Source of the DNA: Euonymus europaeus
Taxonomy: Eukaryota > Streptophyta > Magnoliopsida > Celastrales > Celastraceae
NCBI GenBank assembly: GCA_963580455.1
Contig: OY756970.1
Coordinates: forward strand, 3,596,001-3,660,000
DNA: 64,000 nucleotides
Direction of reading: 5' to 3'
Shown here in pieces: positions 24,036 to 35,490 of this stretch; position 1 is the first letter of the stretch; each line of letters opens with the position of its first letter. The notes beneath the pieces were generated by a model. It was not told the origin of the DNA and did not search any database. It saw nothing but the letters and a program-made list of their open reading frames with translations. A program made the position numbers and the translations under genes.

Positions 24036-26214
24036 TGTAATATCCCGAACCCAAAATTTTAAAAAAATATAATAATTTTTCAAATTTAATATTTTTAATA
24101 AATACTACATATTATTAGAAAAATATAGGCGTAAGAATCACTGAAATCGGAGTTGAATTGGATTTGTTACGAATTATGGAAGTTTAAGTAAATATAGGGA
24201 AAGACGAAGGGCAAAATGGTAATTTACCAGAAAATCTGGCATATACCAGATTTTCCAGTGGGTTTCCGGCAATAGCAACGTAAGAGAGAGAGATGGGAGA
24301 ATTTTGAATGGGTTTTTCGTGTTTGTGGTCCGATTGGGGCAAGTGAGGTATCAAATTGAAGCTTGTGGAGAGAGGAGCAAAACCCAACCGGAATCGTCGT
24401 CATCGGACCACCGTAGACGGCGGAATCAGGCGGCGAAGTTTCGGTTTTTCAAAATTTCAAAGCTCGATCCCGGTCGATTCAGTAGGAATTTTGGAACGAG
24501 GCAGGTACCATTAGATTTCTGTTGTTGTGGGCTTCATTTTGATGTAGGAGTGACCGGAAACTTTCGCCGGAAAAGTGGATTCCGGCGACCGGCCGGCCGA
24601 GTTGACTTAGCTCCGGCGAGTTGACTCGGGTTTGACCGAGTTGACCCGTTGACTCGGGTTTGACCCGTTTTGATTGGGTTGACCCGGTTTGACCGTGGAC
24701 TATTTGACCCGGTTTGACCGTTGACTTTTAGGTTGACTTTTGGTTGACTTTTACGTATTTTGACTGTCGTGTATACGTATCCGTATTTTGATGCAGGAGG
24801 TTGATTTGGAGTTTTCAGACGTATTACGGATTAGCTTAGTCGACATTTCAGGTAGGGATTCTGCCCTAGTTCTTATTTGGGGTTCCGGGGGTTCCGTATT
24901 CGACGGACTCCTATTTGTCTATTGGTGTGAAATTCCCGGAGGTTGGGAATTTCTCTGTTTATACTCTTATCTGATTTATTTCCGCAATTGCAATATGTTA
25001 TGATTATATGTGGTTGTTTTGGAGGTATATGTACGACTGGCAGTATTTTTGTGTCTCTTGCGGGCCCACTATCCTCGTGGGGCCCACTATCCTGGTGGGG
25101 CCCACCTATTCTCTCGTGGGGCCCACTATCCTGGTGGGGCCCACTTATCCTTTTGTGGGCCCACATCCATTGGTGGGGCCCACCTCCTGATGTCTGGTTT
25201 TACCCTCGAGAGTCCGGATAGGATTCCATTATGATGATCTTCTATGATTTGTGAGATTATGGCGGGATGATTTGTAGAGCGTGGGACCCACATCGGGCAA
25301 CCCAGCTTACTGGATGATTTATCGATGGTTTTGATCGGGTACGTACCTGGAGACCGGATTGAGGTGAGGTACATCCTAGGGGACGCTCTTCGATGTAGGC
25401 GATGCTATCGAGTACCTGATGTAGGCTCGATCCTCATCCAATCTGGGGAGTACCTGGACTGGGAGACACCTTGCGGGGATCAGGGTGGGTCCAGGGGAGG
25501 ATTTTCTGTTGTTATTTGGATATGAGTTGATACAGATTTGTGTTGATACGGATTTGAGTTTGATTATGGTTGAGTACTGATTTGAGAGTTGTACTTGAGG
25601 ATGGTAGTGGTGGAGCCTACTCGGCATCTACCCTACGGATTGACTGATTGTGATGAGTTGTGATGTGTACCACTTATGATTTCTCTATATGCATTCTATA
25701 TCATACAGACTTTCTTACTTTATCTCTGATTTACTGGAGTTCGGTGATACGGGAGTGTATCACTATTTGAGTTTCTGTTCATCTCACTTACCTCTTGAGC
25801 TTTTACTTTCCGTTTATTCTGATGATTGATATTCCTCTATATCCCTACTGAGCTTTGTAGCTCATCCCTTTCATTCACATGTTTTCAGGTGAGATAGCCG
25901 GAGTGGATGATCAGCGCAGGGATGCGTGAGGCGTGATGTAGCTGGTGGGAATGGTTTGTCTGTCTGTAGTATCTGTGTTTTGTACGGTATTCCGTATCTA
26001 TGTGATATTCCGCTGTAGACTCTGGTTTGTATGTTACATTCCATTATGGCAGTATTTGGGATTTGGTTGAGACATATATATGTGAGATTACTTATGTAGT
26101 GTTTGGGTAGCTTGGGGTGTAAATCCGGTTCGGGGAACGGAGGAGTTCCCTGCCGGTCACGTCTCTGGGATTCATGGGTGCTCATCTGCACCTATCTGGG
26201 AGAGGGGCGTGACA
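24036..26214 (+). repeat. Tekay 3' LTR (2,179 bp, fuller copy)
   Basis: Same ends as the 5' LTR. It has 14 TTGAC[C/T] cores at 24602-24765 and, in the segment missing from the 5' LTR, a tandem GGGCCCAC array at 25062-25193. Confidence 0.93.
25062..25193 (+). repeat. tandem GGGCCCAC (TCP-site-like) array
   Basis: Seven GGGCCCAC motifs in about 130 bp, in roughly 18-21-bp units such as CCCACTATCCTGGTGGGG. Each unit is nearly palindromic (CCCAC...GTGGG). GTGGGCCC/GGGCCCAC is the binding consensus of plant TCP factors and of site II elements. Function is inferred. Confidence 0.7.
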
Positions 26215-27382
26215 CACCGTCTGCTCAGGTTATTCACAAAATATGCAGCCTATGTAGGAATTTCTTGTGGAGTGGTGACATGTATAAGAGCAAGTCTGCT
26301 TTGGTTCCCTAGAAGAATGTTTGTCTCCCTAGGCATGAGGGTGGTCTAGGTTTTTGTACTTAGAGGCTAGAAATATGCCTTCCTCGTTAAATATCTATGG
26401 AACATTCATTCTAAGGTTGATTCCTTATGGGTTAAGTGGATTCATCACCATTACTTGACTCATCATACGATATGGACTATCATTTCCAAAGGAACTTACT
26501 CTTCCTTATGGAAATACCTCATGTAGCTTAGAAATCAGCTTCTTGCTCATTGTGGAGGCGAGGACCAGGCTATTCAATTGCTTTGACAATGGACTGATGG
26601 TACTGATATTTTTCTAATAATGCTTATGAATATTATAGGCCTAATAAGACTATGGTACATTGGCAAAAGATGCATTTGGGAAACATGGTTGCTTCCTAAG
26701 TGTTCTTTTATCCTCTAGCTAGCTGTTAAAGGAAGACTTAGAACGAAAGATAGATTGACGTTCATTCCAACTGATAACTTATGTATTTTTTGTAGGCAGG
26801 AGGAGGAGTCTCATGGCCATCTTTTCTTTAAGTGCCCTTGGGTTCAGTTATTTTGGAAAAAAGTTAAAGACTGGTTGGGTATCAATGCAGTTATAAGCAC
26901 TTTAAATAGTGCCTTCAAAAGGTTTAATGGTGGTAGGAAGAGCCTTAACTCTAAAATGAGGAGAGTTGCCCTAAGCTTAATGGCATAACTTATTTGGCAA
27001 GAAAGAAACAAACGTGTCTTTGAGAAGGCTCGTAAATTTGTGGACAACATGATTCACAGTTTCAAGATTTTATTCTTCACAATTTTGTACTTTCATGTCA
27101 AAGATCCTAGTACTACGTCTAATTGGATTGCTGGTCTTATGTTTCATGTTAATTCCAACGCATGCTTGTGTTAATGTGTTGATTATGGGAAGGTTTAGGG
27201 CCTTACCTTACTGAAGTGCCCTGATAATTGTCTCTTGAATGTATGATAATGCCTTGAGGGTTGCTGAATTTTATATTCTAAATTGGTGGTTATTTGTCTT
27301 GCTACTCATAGTCCTATCCTTTTTACTTTTTTGCTCAATCTATATATACTAACATTTTTTTATCAAAAAAAATTATAAAACC

Positions 27383-28067
27383 ATCACTCAAATGTTTTAA
27401 ATACACGCAATGATCCTTTTCCATCATCGTAAAGTCATCCATTTGGATTTCTTGATGAAACTTGATGTTCCATTGATTAGATGCTTGTTTGAGACCATAT
27501 ATGAATCTTTTGAGCTTGCAAACTTTACACTCTTGTCCTTTAGTTTCAAAACCTAAAGGTTGATCCATATAGATTTCTTCATCTAGTTCTCCATTGAGAA
27601 ATGCAATTTTGATGTCCATTTGGTATAACTCTAAGTCCATATGTGCAACTATAGCTAGAACAAGGCGAATTGAAGTAATTCTCACAACTTGTGAAAAATG
27701 TATCTTCATAGTCAATTCACTCTTCTTGTGTGTAGCCTTTTGCTACTGGTCGAGTCTTATATCTTTCTATGGATCTATCCGCCTTACATTTAATTTTGAG
27801 AATCCATTTGTTGCCAATGAATTTTCATTTTGGCGATAGATCAACCAACTCCCAGACATGATTAGTTTTCATTGACTCCATTTTTTCTTCCATAGATTTA
27901 ATCCATTCCTTAGCCATACGACCATATAGAGGCTTTTTAATTGTTTTAGGCTCTTCATCATCTTGTGGAGCAATCCTGAATACTTCCCCCTCAATATCAA
28001 ATCGATGATGTGGGATATGTTCACGGATTCTTTGACAAGGTTGAGATTGCTCATGATCTTGCTCCAT
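27383..28067 (-). pseudogene. copia RT N-terminal relic
   Basis: Two frames separated by a break. 28067-27825 contains RMAKEWIKSMEEKMESM and NHVWELVDL, the start of the RVT_2 domain. 27715-27383 contains QMDIKIAFLNGELDEEIYM and the YGLKQAS motif. Coding sequence stops at the LINE junction near 27383. Confidence 0.85.
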
Positions 28068-28741
28068 AGGAGTTGGATCAAGGACTATGTCACTCCCACT
28101 TTCCTAGGAGGATTAAGAATTCCCTCTAATCCCTCTATTGCGGTAGGGTCGCCATGTTCTAGATTTTCATAAAATTGAAAATCTTTATTAACCTCACCTC
28201 TCATAAGAAAGTTCTCTTTTAAGAAAATGAGATCACATGACTCAAGTTTTGTTACGCTCCTATCAGTTTTTTCATCAATGAAAACAAATCCTTTGGAGGT
28301 TTCAGAGTATCTAATGAAAATGCATTTCTTCTCCCTAGGACCAAGTTCCCTATATTAATGAGAATTATTGTGAATTTAAGTTTCATACCCCCAAGGATGA
28401 AAATTTCCTAAGTCATGTTTATTGTCATTCCATAATTCATATGAGATAGATGTGACATATTTAAAGAGCACACGTAGGTTACAGTTAATAACTCATCTCC
28501 CTAGAATGAAATAGGTAAATTAGCTTGCGCCATCATTGACCTAACCATGTCTAAGAGGGTCATATTCCTCCCTTTTGTAACTCCATTTTGTTGCGGAGTA
28601 TAAGGAATAGTTAGCTATCAAGCTATACCCTTTTCATCACAAAAACGTTTGAATTGGTCAAATAGATATTTATGACATTGAAGTTTGAACTGTCCTTAAA
28701 GTTTTGATTTTTGTGTTTAATTGATTATCTAACAGATTGGT

Positions 28742-29017
28742 TTATCGTTTGAAGAAGTTCAATGCGTCAGACTTGTGACAAATCAAATAGACATGACCAA
28801 AACATATGAAATCATCTATAAAAGTGATGAAACAGTCGGCACCATGCCTAACCCTCAAATTCAGTGATCCACAAATGCCTAAATGAATAAGCTGTAAAGG
28901 ACTACTGGCTCTTTTGGCTTTGCCAAATGGTAATATGGTTGCTTTTCTAGCTAGGCAATGCTCGCATTTGGGCAATTCTACTTTGGCTAGGGATCCTAAA
29001 AGACCTGCTTGAGTCAA
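28742..29017 (-). pseudogene. copia integrase relic
   Basis: Contains CEHCLARKATILPFGKAKRA and FITFIDDFICFGHVYL, corresponding to the zinc-finger end and first catalytic aspartate region of copia integrase. Flanking sequence (28080-28740, 29018-29690) is decayed pol with many stops. Protease is no longer readable. Confidence 0.8.
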
Positions 29018-29699
29018 TCTATTTAATCGGTTTAGTCCAATGTGTCATAATCAAGCATGCCATAAAACACTTTTAGTATTAGGATCGGAACTGGAATTAC
29101 CAACAACATATATAGACGAACTGTCATGAAGTACAATATTAGTGGTGTCCAACACCATAAATCCATCTAACACATAGCGAGACCTATAATAAGCGTTGTT
29201 CATAAATAATTTTATACAACCATTAGCAAATTTACGTTCGAAACCTAGTCCTAGTAGAACAAGAACACAAACAAGATTTCGTCAAACTTCAAGAGCGTAG
29301 AGTACGTCATGAAGATAAAGTATGCGACTGATAAGTGTCCAAATATACATTCTAATGTTGATAAAATATGGGCACTTATGGATAATTAAGGTTTTAAGTG
29401 ATATGTTTGCACATTAAATTACAAATATCATGTTGGATATCACTTCATTGTTTTAAATGCATTTGCAGGCCTAAAACACCATATTTTGGATAGATATCGA
29501 TCCCAAGCACATCAACGGAAACATTTTTCCCCATATGGATACATCTACTCCCCTTTGGAATTCGACAAATTCCACCAAAGTTGTTTGGTCCCTAGCTATG
29601 TGGTTGTTGCTACTAAGTCTACTGTTCAATAAGAGACAGATTTAGCAAGCATTAAACAAGTACTAATATACAACTTAGAGGGACTATCATGGTCAAACA

Positions 29700-30440
29700 T
29701 TACATTTGGCTCAGTGCAATCATGGACAAAGTGACAAAGTTTGTCACAATTGAAACAAATGTTATTTTTGTCTTCCTACCGTCGTATTTCCCACGCTTGC
29801 TCTTATGTCCACTATTAATGACTTCATTTTCACCTTTGCTTTTATGGAAACCCTTACCTTTCCACTTTTTTGCTCCCAGAGCCTTGTTCTCCTCATGATT
29901 TTGATTTAGTCATGAAAGGTTCATTATCAAGCTTCTCAGAGAGAAGACGATCTTCTTCAAGTTTAACATGACGAACGACTTCATCAAATGTCTTAATGTT
30001 GTCATTGTGGGTAAGGTTGACACGCATGTGTTCCCAATTTATTGGCAAAGAGCGAATAACATCTTGGACCTGCTGCTCATCATTCATTTCATGCCCAACA
30101 ACGTTCAATTCACTGATCATGCTAGACATGTCCGTCAGATACTGCCTCATGGTTTGATCTTGGCGCTTCTTATAACCATCAAATTTGAGGGTTAACCGAC
30201 AAAGTCTTGTTGAAATTCCACCATATTGGAGCTTAACATTATACCAAATTTCTTGAGCTTAACGATGCTTCTCAAGGTGTAGCATAATGTCATTTTTCAT
30301 GCTACTCAACATCAAAATGCGAGCAACACGATCTTTGCGCTTATAGGCTTGATATGTTTCTATATCATGTCTATGTTGAGCAGTGTTCCCTTGCTTAGGT
30401 TCAGTTATTGGTTGTGTGATTGTTACTAGCGTGTCTTGCT
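29700..30440 (-). pseudogene. copia gag relic (main part)
   Basis: Reading on the minus strand: GNTAQHRHDIETYQ, then RQYLTDMSSMISELN and VIRSLPINWEHM, ending in a zinc knuckle CFNCDKLCHFVHDC near 29710-29755. Typical UBN2-type copia gag. It resumes, in frame, the gag N-terminus found at 33732-33833 on the far side of the gypsy insertion. Confidence 0.8.
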
Positions 30441-30442
30441 AA

Positions 30443-33300
30443 TGTAGTTGAGATACTACAAGATGCACACACAAAACCTGTTTCAAGAGTAGAATTGGAA
30501 TCCACCAGCAAACAGAGCAAGCTCTAAGATACTGATTTTAAAAGTCATGAATAATGTTTTTTGGCTGGGCTGCGCAACCTTAATACAAAATACAAAAGAC
30601 AATACCAAGTGGGGTTTAACAAGGATAATGAAGTTACATAAATAAACTTAATAAAATGACTTCTTTTTGTTCATGCTTCTGTCCAGCTGGGCCCCAAACT
30701 TTGCTGCAAGATGTTCTACATCAAACTCCTCCTCTTCAAAAGGACTCGCCACTGAGACTTCATCGAGATATAATTCCACATCTCCATAGAACTCATACAA
30801 ATCAACCACATTAAAAGTATTTGAAACGTTCAATGAGTCGGGCAAATCAATAATGTATGCATTATCATTGATCCGTTTGAGCACCTTATAGGGACCATAT
30901 TACTTTGGTTTGAGCTTGTTGTAAGTGCCAGCAAAGAACCTTTCCTTCCTTAAAAATACCATGACAGAGTCCCTTTCATGAAATGCTTTAGACCTCCGAT
31001 GTTTATCAACTGCATTTTTGAACTTGGTATTTGAGTGCTCAAGCTTCTTCTGAACTTCCTCTCTAACAGAAATGACCTGAGTAGCTATATTTTCAGCAGC
31101 CAGGTTTTGATCATTTCCCTTAGGCAACTTCACCAAATCACAAACTATATGAGGCACTAATGTGTAGACCACAGAAAAAGGAGAACGATCAATAGGACTA
31201 TGCTCGCTATTGTAGGCAAACTAGGCTTGAGGCAAAGCATAATCCCTATGTTTAGGTCATCATATTGAAGATGGGTTGTACTACTCTGATTTAAAGTGGT
31301 ACCAAGCAGGCGCCATAGAGAAATCCAAAAATGTCTAACAAATTTTGGTATCTCGATAAGAGGTAATGAACTTGGGTACTCCATGAAGATGAACCACCTT
31401 TTTGAAAAATAGTTTGACAATATTTGACCCATCTGTTGTCTTCTTCCATGCAATAAAATGTGCCATTTTTAAAAAAAAAAATCCCCAACAAAAAAAAAAA
31501 ACAGAATCCACACCTCGTTAGGTCTTTGGCAAACCCAAAATGTAATCCATGGCCAAGTCATCCCATATATTTTCTAGGATAGGGAGCGACATATAAAGTC
31601 CCGTGTTTTGAGTTTGTCCTTTGGAGACTCGGCAAATTCGACACCTCTTAACAACTAGCCCAACATCCTTTTTCATCTGCAGTTAAAAGAAGCATTCTTC
31701 CAAGCCTTCAATGGTCTTGTCACGACCAAGATGGCCACTTAGCCCACCACCATGTAAATCTCTAATGAGTTTCTCCCTCAAAGACACATAAGGAATGCAA
31801 AGTCTATTCCTCCTAAATAGGAACCTATCATTTATGAAAAATTCACCTGAATTGATATTGGCACAACTATTTCTCCATATTTTAGCAAAATCTATGTCAA
31901 CAGAGTACAACTCTTTCAAGGTTTCAAAGCCCACGACCTCTTGAGAAATTAGGCATTGCAAGAACTGGGGCTATACATAGTTTCTCGTTGATGAGTTCAA
32001 AACTTGCAGCTACTTGTTCTCCCCATTGAAACTTCCCTTTCTTTAAGCATTTCGTAAGAGAAGCAGTAATAGTGCTGAAATCTCTAACGAATCTCCAATA
32101 AAATGTAGCCAAACCATGAAAACTTCGCACCTCACCAATGAAAGGAATGTACCACTCCTTGATGGCTTGAACTTTGGCCTCATCTAGGGGTGGAAGTTTG
32201 GTTTTTCGGTTCGGTTTGAGACCGAAACCGAAAAAATCGAAAACCGAAAACCGAACTTAGTCTATTATATAGAACCGAACCGAACCGAATAGCAAGAGAA
32301 ACCGAACCAAACCGAAATATTTGAAACGGTTTGGTTTTCGGTTTTTCGGTTTAAACCGATTTTATGGAATACATGTCACTTGATACTGAAATACTTCATA
32401 TTATTTCAAATATTTCAAATATGACAAAGTAATAAAGTCATAAAGTCATAAAGACAAAGTAATAAAGTAATAAAGATATGAGATAAACAGATTAACTAAT
32501 TAAATACATATATATTTAAAACATATAAAATAAATTCGATTTTCGGTTTAAAACCGAAAATAATTTTAGAAAACCGAAACCGAACCGAAAACCGTAATTA
32601 TCAAAAAAACTGAAACCGAAACCGAACCGTTAAACCGAAAACCGAACCGAACTTTGATTTACGGTTCGGTTTACGGTTCGGTCCGGTTTCTTCCACCCCT
32701 AGCCTCATCTACTTGAATACCTTCTTCTCCCACCAGATAGCCAAGAAACAAGAGCTTATTGCTGCTAAAAATGCATTTCTTCAAATTAGCATAAAGTTTG
32801 TTCTCGTACAATAAGGTAAGTACTTTTCATAGGTGAAGTAAATGCTCCTCGGAAGATTTGCTATAAATCAAAATATCATCTAAATATACGATAACAAATA
32901 ATCTAATATAAGGATAAAGAACAAGGTTCATCAATCGCACAAAAGTGCTAGGAGCATTAGATAGCCCTAACGGTATCACGAGCCACTCATATACACCATC
33001 ACGCCTTCGATACCACTTGATGCAGCTGAGATACTATGGGATGCACATACAAAACCTTTTCCAAGAGAAGAACCAGAATCCATTAGCAAACAGAGCAAGC
33101 TCTAAGATATTGATTTCAAAAGTCATCAATAATGTTTTCTAGTTGGGCTGCGCAGCCTTAATACAAAACACAAAAGACAATATCAAGTAGGGTTTAACAA
33201 GGATAATGTGAAGTTACATAAATAACCTCCAAAATGACTTCTTTTTGTTCCTGCTTCTATCCAGCTGGGCCTCAAACTTTCAATAAGATGTTGTATATCA
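30443..33300 (-). mobile_element. short-LTR Ty3/gypsy element, internally deleted
   Basis: Two direct repeats of 281 bp (30443-30723) and 280 bp (33021-33300) serve as LTRs: on the minus strand they begin TGAT and end CTCARCTRCA. A PBS-like TGGTATCGAAGGCG (33002-33015) follows the 5' LTR. The interior holds only pol: RT ([11 protein letters not shown] near 32890), connection region ([15 protein letters not shown] near 32110), integrase zinc region ([12 protein letters not shown] near 31700) and integrase C-terminus with a KINDNAY-like motif (RINDNAYIIDLPDS). Gag, protease and the RT N-terminus are deleted. A purine run (GAAGAGGAGGAG), the likely PPT, lies inside the coding frame, and the pol frame reads into the 3' LTR. 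The clade is probably a Reina-like chromovirus. TTGCT occurs at both outer edges (30436, 33302). Confidence 0.75.
32185..32701. mobile_element. hAT-type MITE in gypsy RT
   Basis: 517-bp element with terminal inverted repeats TAGGGGTGGAA / TTCCACCCCTA and a perfect 8-bp target duplication GCCTCATC (32177-32184 and 32702-32709), both diagnostic of hAT. Its subterminal regions are packed with CGGTTCGGTTT-like repeats in inverted orientation and the middle is AT-rich. It has no open frame. Removing it with one duplication rejoins the gypsy RT frame exactly. Confidence 0.92.
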
Positions 33301-33307
33301 TTTGCTC

Positions 33308-33723
33308 CCAAGGATGGCAATTTCAGCGGCGAGTTCGAGGCCCCACGGGTGTCGCTCCTATTTGGGCAAGTTTGAGGATTTTCGAAATCCTTGAGCCGGC
33401 TATGGGGCAGGGATGGTATTCCCATACCCAGCCCCGAACCCACCTTGAACTTTTTATAATATTTAATTTATATATATTACATATATCTAATATATAGATA
33501 TATAATATATACATACACTGAGATATATATATATATAATAAATACATACATATATAAATATAATATTATATTATATTATTTTTGGGGATATTCGGGGACG
33601 GGGATGGGGTCGAGGACGGCTGTTACCCATCCCCGTCGGGTTTGAGTTTGGGGATTCCCTGAATCCCAAAAGTCAGCGATGGGGAGGGCATACCCACTCC
33701 CGCCCCACCCCGTTGTCATTCCT
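33308..33723. mobile_element. second hAT-like non-autonomous element
   Basis: 416 bp flanked by ATTTGCTC (33300-33307) and ATCTGCTC (33724-33731), an 8-bp duplication with one mismatch. Ends AAGGATGGCAA and TTGTCATTCCT are imperfect inverted repeats. GC-rich subterminal blocks (GGGGATGGGG-like) face each other around an AT microsatellite (33460-33575). It sits exactly at the gypsy/copia border, so it inserted after the gypsy element. Confidence 0.7.
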
Positions 33724-33731
33724 ATCTGCTC

Positions 33732-33833
33732 TTCTAGGAGATACTGAATCTTACGATGACAAACATCGTAGTTTTTGTCATTCAGTTTGTCTCTATGATT
33801 CAAGTTAGTGACAATGCTATTTGTTCCAGTCAT
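33732..33833 (-). pseudogene. copia gag N-terminal fragment
   Basis: Starts MTGTNSIVTNL and includes DKLNDKNYDVCHRKIQYLL, the characteristic copia gag opening. It is cut off after EEQ by the hAT-like and gypsy insertions and continues at about 30440. Confidence 0.8.
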
Positions 33834-35199
33834 TTAAACTATATAGAAACAATTACTTAAATTAGAATCTAGTATAATTTAATTCAATTTACAACAATGT
33901 TTTGCTACAATGTCCTAAATTAATTAATAATAATTTTACACCTGCAACGGTAACGAAAGTAATGTTTTACATTTTACATTCAATCAATTTCTGTTAGCAT
34001 AGTCTAATTATTATTAGTTAATATTGACCTGTGCAACATCTTGCTTATCAGGTGAAATATATTTCAAAAATCTACCCACCTAAAACCTCCCACTAAGATG
34101 ATATACATAAATAATATATGAAATATAGATACATGTCATTCATAAACATTAATATGTACATGCATAATTCAATCTACTAGAAATATGTACAATGTGATAA
34201 TAATAAAATACATGGATCAGATGCTAGGTACATAATCAGGATCATCAATCATGTTATCTAAATCTTCATCGCTATGTCCATCAATCTCATACGCCTTATA
34301 CCATGGAACGAACTAAGAAGCAGATTCCAAACACCTTCTGCTTCATCCAATTCGACGAATACACAACATTTAAAGTCCAAAGAACTCAATCTTTGCTTCA
34401 AGGCTTGACGAACTGAATCTCATTCATCTGACAGAGCATCAAGCATAATCTCGATTTGTTGCTCGATGAAGAATTCATGAACATCACAGTGCCACAGATT
34501 TTTAATTCAATAATACATAAAATCTATGTGTTCAACAATCGTCTGAGATGCATTCATCTTATATGTCAATAAATGTATTATTTGTGCTCTTGTAACCACT
34601 CCAACCACAAATAATCACAATACATTAATAATTAACTTATAATCAATTAATAATAACATGTATTTTTTTTCAATAAGTAAAAAATTTCAGAAAAATCATA
34701 AATAATTAGAAAAATAATTATTAACTAATCTGAATTTTTTAAAAGCTCGCACGTGCCCACATGCGCCGGAAACATACTGACCGATCAGAGCAGCTCGTGG
34801 GGCTCACGCGCAGTCAAATGCGTTGGTCAACGCGCAAGATTGTTTTATTAATAGAAACACGTAGGTCAAACCCAACCCGCGGTCCCGCCTTGGGTCTAAC
34901 CTGATTGACCTGTGAGGGCGTGTGAGCGCTTCGCCTCTAGTGGTTTTTCGGCAAGAAGATTTTCGCCACCCTTAAAAATTCTTACATATTTTATTTATGA
35001 TTTATCTGATAATTTTTGAGGTGTTTTTATCAGTGTTTGAATCACAAACATCATCAACAGAGAGAAAAACTGCTTATAAACCAAAATTTTCCAGGAAAAT
35101 TTAACCCAATTAATCATATAGGGACAGTCTCGATAAACAATCTTTGGAAATTTATAACAATTCATAAATTTATTAGAAAAATGTGCAAAAATACTCGTA
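33834..35199. other. copia 5' flank, no confident gene
   Basis: This should hold the copia 5' leader and LTR, but no repeat of the other flank is visible. A degraded minus-strand coding-like stretch at 34200-34560 is unrecognised. 34745-34930 is locally GC-rich. Confidence 0.35.
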
Positions 35200-35490
35200 A
35201 TTAAGCTTGTTCAAAGATATTTGTAATAAGTTTTTTAACAAATAATTTTTCATTTCATTTTTTAAAAATTACGAACGTGTTTTGATTAGGGATTATAAGT
35301 CTAACAATATTTTTTTATGCCAAACAAAAATAAAATAGAACAGTAAAGAAGAAATTGAATATTTTGAATTTATATTCAACAATTTAGAATTTCCGTGTCT
35401 CTTTCATAGTCAATTTGATTTTTACTTGGAGACAAAAAATATATCGTTAGACTCATAATTTCAATCAAAATAAATGTCATTTAAAAAAAA
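35200..35490. mobile_element. snapback MITE, copy 2 (diverged)
   Basis: Inverted arms containing ATTACGAACGTGTTTTGATT near 35268 and the complementary AATTTCAATCAAAAT near 35457, with CCAAACAAAAATAAAAT in the left arm, as in the copy at 6976. Ends are not exact. Confidence 0.5.

Larger units (their letters stand above)
17278..26214 (+). mobile_element. Ty3/gypsy chromovirus, Tekay/Del type
   Basis: Complete 8,937-bp LTR retrotransposon inserted in the LINE. LTRs start TGTAATATCCCGAACCC and end GGGGCGTGACA. The 5-bp target duplication is CATCG (17273-17277) against CACCG (26215-26219), one mismatch. The primer-binding site (tRNA-iMet type), a single long gag-pol frame with a C-terminal chromodomain, and a polypurine tract are all present. 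The segment GAGGACGAAATTG before the polypurine tract is typical of Tekay/Del elements. Only about six substitutions separate the aligned parts of the two LTRs by eye, so insertion is recent relative to the rest of the nest. Confidence 0.95.
16785..27369 (+). mobile_element. 5'-truncated LINE (L1-type), split by Tekay
   Basis: Non-LTR retrotransposon on the plus strand in two parts: 16785-17277 and 26220-27369, about 1.64 kb net. The left part starts inside RT (FIACIEYFSR, then LAFANDVLI corresponding to the FADD motif). The right part continues with KICSLCRNFLWSG and ends with a zf-RVT domain (LCIFCRQEEESHGHLFFKCP near 26780-26850). The 3' end is a short A run (27362-27370). AAAATTACAAAC (16773) and AAAATTATAAAAC (27370) are probably the target-site duplication, with small divergence. 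5' truncation is typical for LINEs. Stops in RT show it is inactive. Confidence 0.85.
15843..33833 (-). mobile_element. decayed Ty1/copia retrotransposon, interrupted
   Basis: Minus-strand copia element, the oldest layer of the nest. Reading 5' to 3' on the minus strand: gag N-terminus (33833-33732), gag remainder with a CX2CX4HX4C zinc knuckle (30440-29700), integrase (29017-28742), N-terminal RT (28067-27383), then C-terminal RT and RNase H (16784-15843). Frames are broken by stops and small indels throughout, so it is dead. It is interrupted in gag by the 30443-33300 gypsy element and in RT by the LINE at 16785-27369. Flanking LTRs were not identified. Without the inserts it would be about 4.5-5 kb, normal for copia. 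Confidence 0.85.

Noticed and set aside
25005..25234. Repetitive peptide frames (ILVGPT-like) in several frames
   Set aside because: Produced by the GGGCCCAC minisatellite, which has no stop in several frames; no evidence of coding.
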